Shown piece after piece: positions 41,652 to 44,566 of a DNA stretch of 44,566 bases (the stretch's first letter is position 1; the number at the start of each line of letters is the position of its first letter). A model generated the notes under the pieces. That model had not been told where the DNA came from. It searched no databases and worked only from the letters and a program-made list of their open reading frames with translations. A program made the translations under genes and the position numbers. The stretch covers positions 1 through 44,566 of the forward strand of contig NZ_JAGRLA010000020.1 of assembly GCF_020442045.1 (NCBI RefSeq), given 5' to 3'. Source of the DNA: Bauldia sp. GTDB taxonomy: Bacteria > Pseudomonadota > Alphaproteobacteria > Rhizobiales > Kaistiaceae.

Positions 41652-42566
41652 CTATGGCAGAGCCTGGAAACCTTCTCCGAAGCCGGCGAGCGAAATCGGA
41701 ATGCCGATTCCTTCCTCCGGCGTCTGGAAGATGATGAAGGTCGCGGTCTTGCCCTTGTTCAACTGGCCGAGCAGATCCTCCTCGAGGATGACCTCGGCGA
41801 CGCATCCATTCGGCAGGCAGCGGACGAAGCCGGCGCGGCCGATATCGGTGTCGTCGATCTTGAGGCCGAGGCCGGAGGGCAGCAGGACGCCGAGCGGGGC
41901 GAGGATGCGCATGATCCGCGCCTGCCCGTCCGCGGTCTTCAGAACGATGACCGTCAGGCCGACATTGTCGCGATCCTCGGCCGTCACGAACTGCATGAGA
42001 ACGCATTGCTCGCTCTGCGCACCGGCGGGCGTATCGCAGCGGACCTGCCAGTCGCCATGGGTCGAGCGGACCGGCGGTTCGCTCTCGGCCGGCGGTGCGA
42101 TCGACACGGCAGCGTCGCGCACGTCGGGCGCCGGTGCGTCGGTGGCGGGATCCGCCGGCACCTGGTTGACCGTGACCTCCCTGACGTCCGGCGGCGCCGG
42201 CGCATTATCCGGGGAGAGGTCGACCGGCGTCTGTTCGTCGGTGGCGACGGTCGTGCTGCCCGAGCCGCCGTCGAACACCCCGAGGGCATAAAGCACGACG
42301 ACGACGGCGATGGCGACCGCGAGCAGCGCCGCGACGATCGTCAGGATGGGAACGAGGCGGCTCCGGCGCGGCGGGATGTCGTCGTCATAGCCGTCGACGG
42401 TCTCGTCGAAGTCGTCATAGACCGGATCGTGCGGAACCCGACCGTCATCCTCGTAGACGCCGTCATCCTCGTAGTCGTATCCCTCGTCGTCGAGCTCCTG
42501 GTACCGGGCATTGCGGTCGTAGGCCCTGCTCGGGAGCCGCCGGCGGTCGTCCACATCGTTGTGCAT
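41652..42566 (-). CDS. Membrane-anchored protein with C-terminal invasion-associated locus B (IalB) domain
   Basis: The 304-residue protein has three parts. Residues 1-75 are very acidic and Tyr/Asp-rich (for example LDDEGYDYEDDGVYEDD). Residues about 80-100 are one transmembrane helix. A Pro/Ala-rich linker leads to the IalB domain from about residue 165 (GDWQVRCDTPAGAQSEQCVLMQ; GLKIDDTDIGRAGFVRCLPNGCVAEV). IalB proteins are usually secreted and short; here the domain would be held in the periplasm by a cytoplasm-facing acidic tail. The function is unknown despite the family name. It is divergent from coxB. Confidence 0.88.
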   Translation of the reverse strand: MHNDVDDRRRLPSRAYDRNARYQELDDEGYDYEDDGVYEDDGRVPHDPVYDDFDETVDGYDDDIPPRRSRLVPILTIVAALLAVAIAVVVVLYALGVFDGGSGSTTVATDEQTPVDLSPDNAPAPPDVREVTVNQVPADPATDAPAPDVRDAAVSIAPPAESEPPVRSTHGDWQVRCDTPAGAQSEQCVLMQFVTAEDRDNVGLTVIVLKTADGQARIMRILAPLGVLLPSGLGLKIDDTDIGRAGFVRCLPNGCVAEVILEEDLLGQLNKGKTATFIIFQTPEEGIGIPISLAGFGEGFQALP

Positions 42567-42876
42567 AGCGCTATTTCTCTTTGGCGCCGGGCGAATCTAT
42601 CCCCATCCCCCGGACGCGACCAGATGCCGAATCGCTTGCCGCGCATCCTGCACCAAACTAACCTTTGTTGAAAATCCACGGTTTTGCGCCAGAAAAATGG
42701 CCGTGGCGGGCGCGATTTGCCGCATCGCGGTTGGGGACCGTGCCGTTGCAGCGAAAAACGGCATATGGTTTCTGTCTGATACGACTCGCGCGAAAACCCG
42801 ATCGTGTCGAAACGACGACGGGATTTCGCCGCGGTGCCCGCGCGTCGGGGCGGGCTGGTGGGCAAAGGAGAGAAGC
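42567..42876 (+). other. Divergent intergenic region between ialB and coxB
   Basis: These 310 bases hold no gene I can support. They must contain the promoters of both genes, but I find no clear -35/-10 pair. The AT-richer part (about 42655-42700) is the best place for them. Immediately before coxB is the ribosome site AAAGGAGAGAAGC. Confidence 0.6.
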
Positions 42877-43770
42877 GTGAAGCAGGCATTGTCTTCGCTA
42901 TGGGGCAGCACGATACTGGCCGTGCTGGTCATGTCGGGGGTCGCTGGTCCGGCCATGGCCACCCAGCCGCGACCCTGGGAGGTCAATCTGCAGCCGGCCG
43001 GATCGCCGATCATGCGGATGATCCACAGCTTCAATAACGGGCTCCTGATCGTGGTCACCCTGATCACGCTGCTCGTGCTCGCGCTGCTGGTCATCGTGAT
43101 GCTGCGGTTCAACGCGCGTCGCAATCCGGAGCCTTCGAAGACCAGCCACAACACCCTGATCGAGGTGGTCTGGACCGTCCTGCCGATCCTCATCCTGGTC
43201 GGTATCGCGATACCGTCCTTCTCGCTTCTGATCGCGCAGCACGATCCGGCTCGCGCGGTACCCAACTACGACCCCGAGAAGACCCTGACGATCAAGGCGA
43301 CCGGGATGGCCGCCTGGTACTGGACCTACGACTATCCGGACAACGGCGACATTTCCTTCGAGTCGTTCATGCTGACCGACGACCAGATCACCGATCCGAA
43401 GACGCAGCCCCGGCTGCTGGCGGTCGACAACAACCTCGTGGTGCCGACCGGCACGGTGATCCGGATGCTGGTGACGGCGGAACCGCTGGGCGTGATCCAT
43501 TCCTTCGCGGTCCCTTCGCTCGGCTTCAAGATCGACGCGATCCCCGGGCGCCTTAACGAGACCTGGTTCCTGGTCGAGCGGGAAGGCATGTATTACGGCC
43601 AGTGCTCCGAGCTCTGCGGCCGCAACCACGCCTTCATGCCGATCGCGATCCAGGCGGTCTCGCCCGAGAAATACGAGGAATGGGCGAAGGCGGCCGAGAC
43701 CGATCTCGACGCGGCCTACAAGCTCCTTCCGCCCCCGGCGGCCGAGGATGCCGAAGCGGGGGACGTCTAG
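42877..43770 (+). CDS. coxB: Cytochrome c oxidase subunit II
   Basis: This subunit carries the CuA centre that takes electrons from cytochrome c. The 297-residue protein starts at GTG 42877, with AAAGGAG upstream. A signal sequence (to about AMATQPRPW) is followed by two membrane helices (LLIVVTLITLLVLALLVIVML and LIEVVWTVLPILILVGIAI). The periplasmic domain has MAAWYWTYDYPDN, the aromatic electron-entry patch, and the CuA ligands in VIHSFAVPSLGF, QCSELCGRNH and HAFMPI. No fused cytochrome c domain is present. coxA follows after 68 bases. Confidence 0.97.
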   Translation: MKQALSSLWGSTILAVLVMSGVAGPAMATQPRPWEVNLQPAGSPIMRMIHSFNNGLLIVVTLITLLVLALLVIVMLRFNARRNPEPSKTSHNTLIEVVWTVLPILILVGIAIPSFSLLIAQHDPARAVPNYDPEKTLTIKATGMAAWYWTYDYPDNGDISFESFMLTDDQITDPKTQPRLLAVDNNLVVPTGTVIRMLVTAEPLGVIHSFAVPSLGFKIDAIPGRLNETWFLVEREGMYYGQCSELCGRNHAFMPIAIQAVSPEKYEEWAKAAETDLDAAYKLLPPPAAEDAEAGDV

Positions 43771-43817
43771 GATCGGGACGCATTTGGCTGAGCGTGCGAC
43801 GCACCGCTCGCCGCTGA

Positions 43818-44566
<749 letters not shown>

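Overview
The window is chromosomal DNA from a high-GC alphaproteobacterium, most likely of the order Hyphomicrobiales (Rhizobiales). The evidence is the GC-rich codon use (about two thirds GC by eye), families typical of that order (DUF2093, DUF6101, an RT0821/Lpp0805-type lipoprotein, an IalB-domain protein, RibB with a dead RibA-like tail) and gene strings I know from that order: DUF374-waaA-lpxK-DUF2093, fabI-phosphatase-aroC-ribB, deacetylase-xseB-dxs-tlyA and tldD-ialB-coxB-coxA. I cannot name a genus. Most of the window is core metabolism.

Layout. 1-4.4 kb: lipid A/Kdo assembly (acyltransferase end, waaA, lpxK), then a less GC-rich acquired GNAT acetyltransferase, a 260-bp internally deleted IS5-type element and DUF2093. 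4.5-9.3 kb: a 1008-residue AsmA-type envelope protein and mutL. 9.4-11.4 kb: a two-gene type II restriction-modification operon (N4-cytosine-type methylase plus an XcyI/Cfr9I-like endonuclease) with a candidate LexA (SOS) box upstream. 11.4-15.8 kb: purD, ubiA, a zinc-finger-less DnaJ and the tRNA-modification enzyme Sua5. 15.9-18.4 kb: an acyl-CoA dehydrogenase and a crotonase.

18.4-26.3 kb: the deacetylase-xseB-dxs-tlyA backbone, interrupted by a divergent cupin/MarR pair with two clear operators, by a pirin, and by a copper-delivery cassette (DUF2946-like, PCuAC, SCO). 26.4-34.2 kb: a UPF0104 membrane protein, ribB, aroC, an exported dienelactone-hydrolase-like protein, a histidine phosphatase, a divergent LysR/NAD-reductase pair and fabI. 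34.3-40.0 kb: a small secreted repeat protein, a D-2-hydroxyglutarate dehydrogenase-type flavoprotein, DUF6101, a lipoprotein, pdxH and a KefC-like antiporter. 40.0-44.6 kb: tldD, an IalB-domain membrane protein, coxB and the start of coxA.

Functional links. The copper cassette could metallate the CuA centre of the CoxB encoded 18 kb downstream. waaA, lpxK, AsmA and fabI serve envelope lipid synthesis or transport. dxs and ubiA feed isoprenoid and quinone synthesis. The accessory pieces most worth attention are the restriction-modification operon with its putative SOS box, the mini-IS that landed exactly in overlapping stop codons without damaging either gene, and the MarR operator pair. I found no tRNA, rRNA, CRISPR array or prophage.
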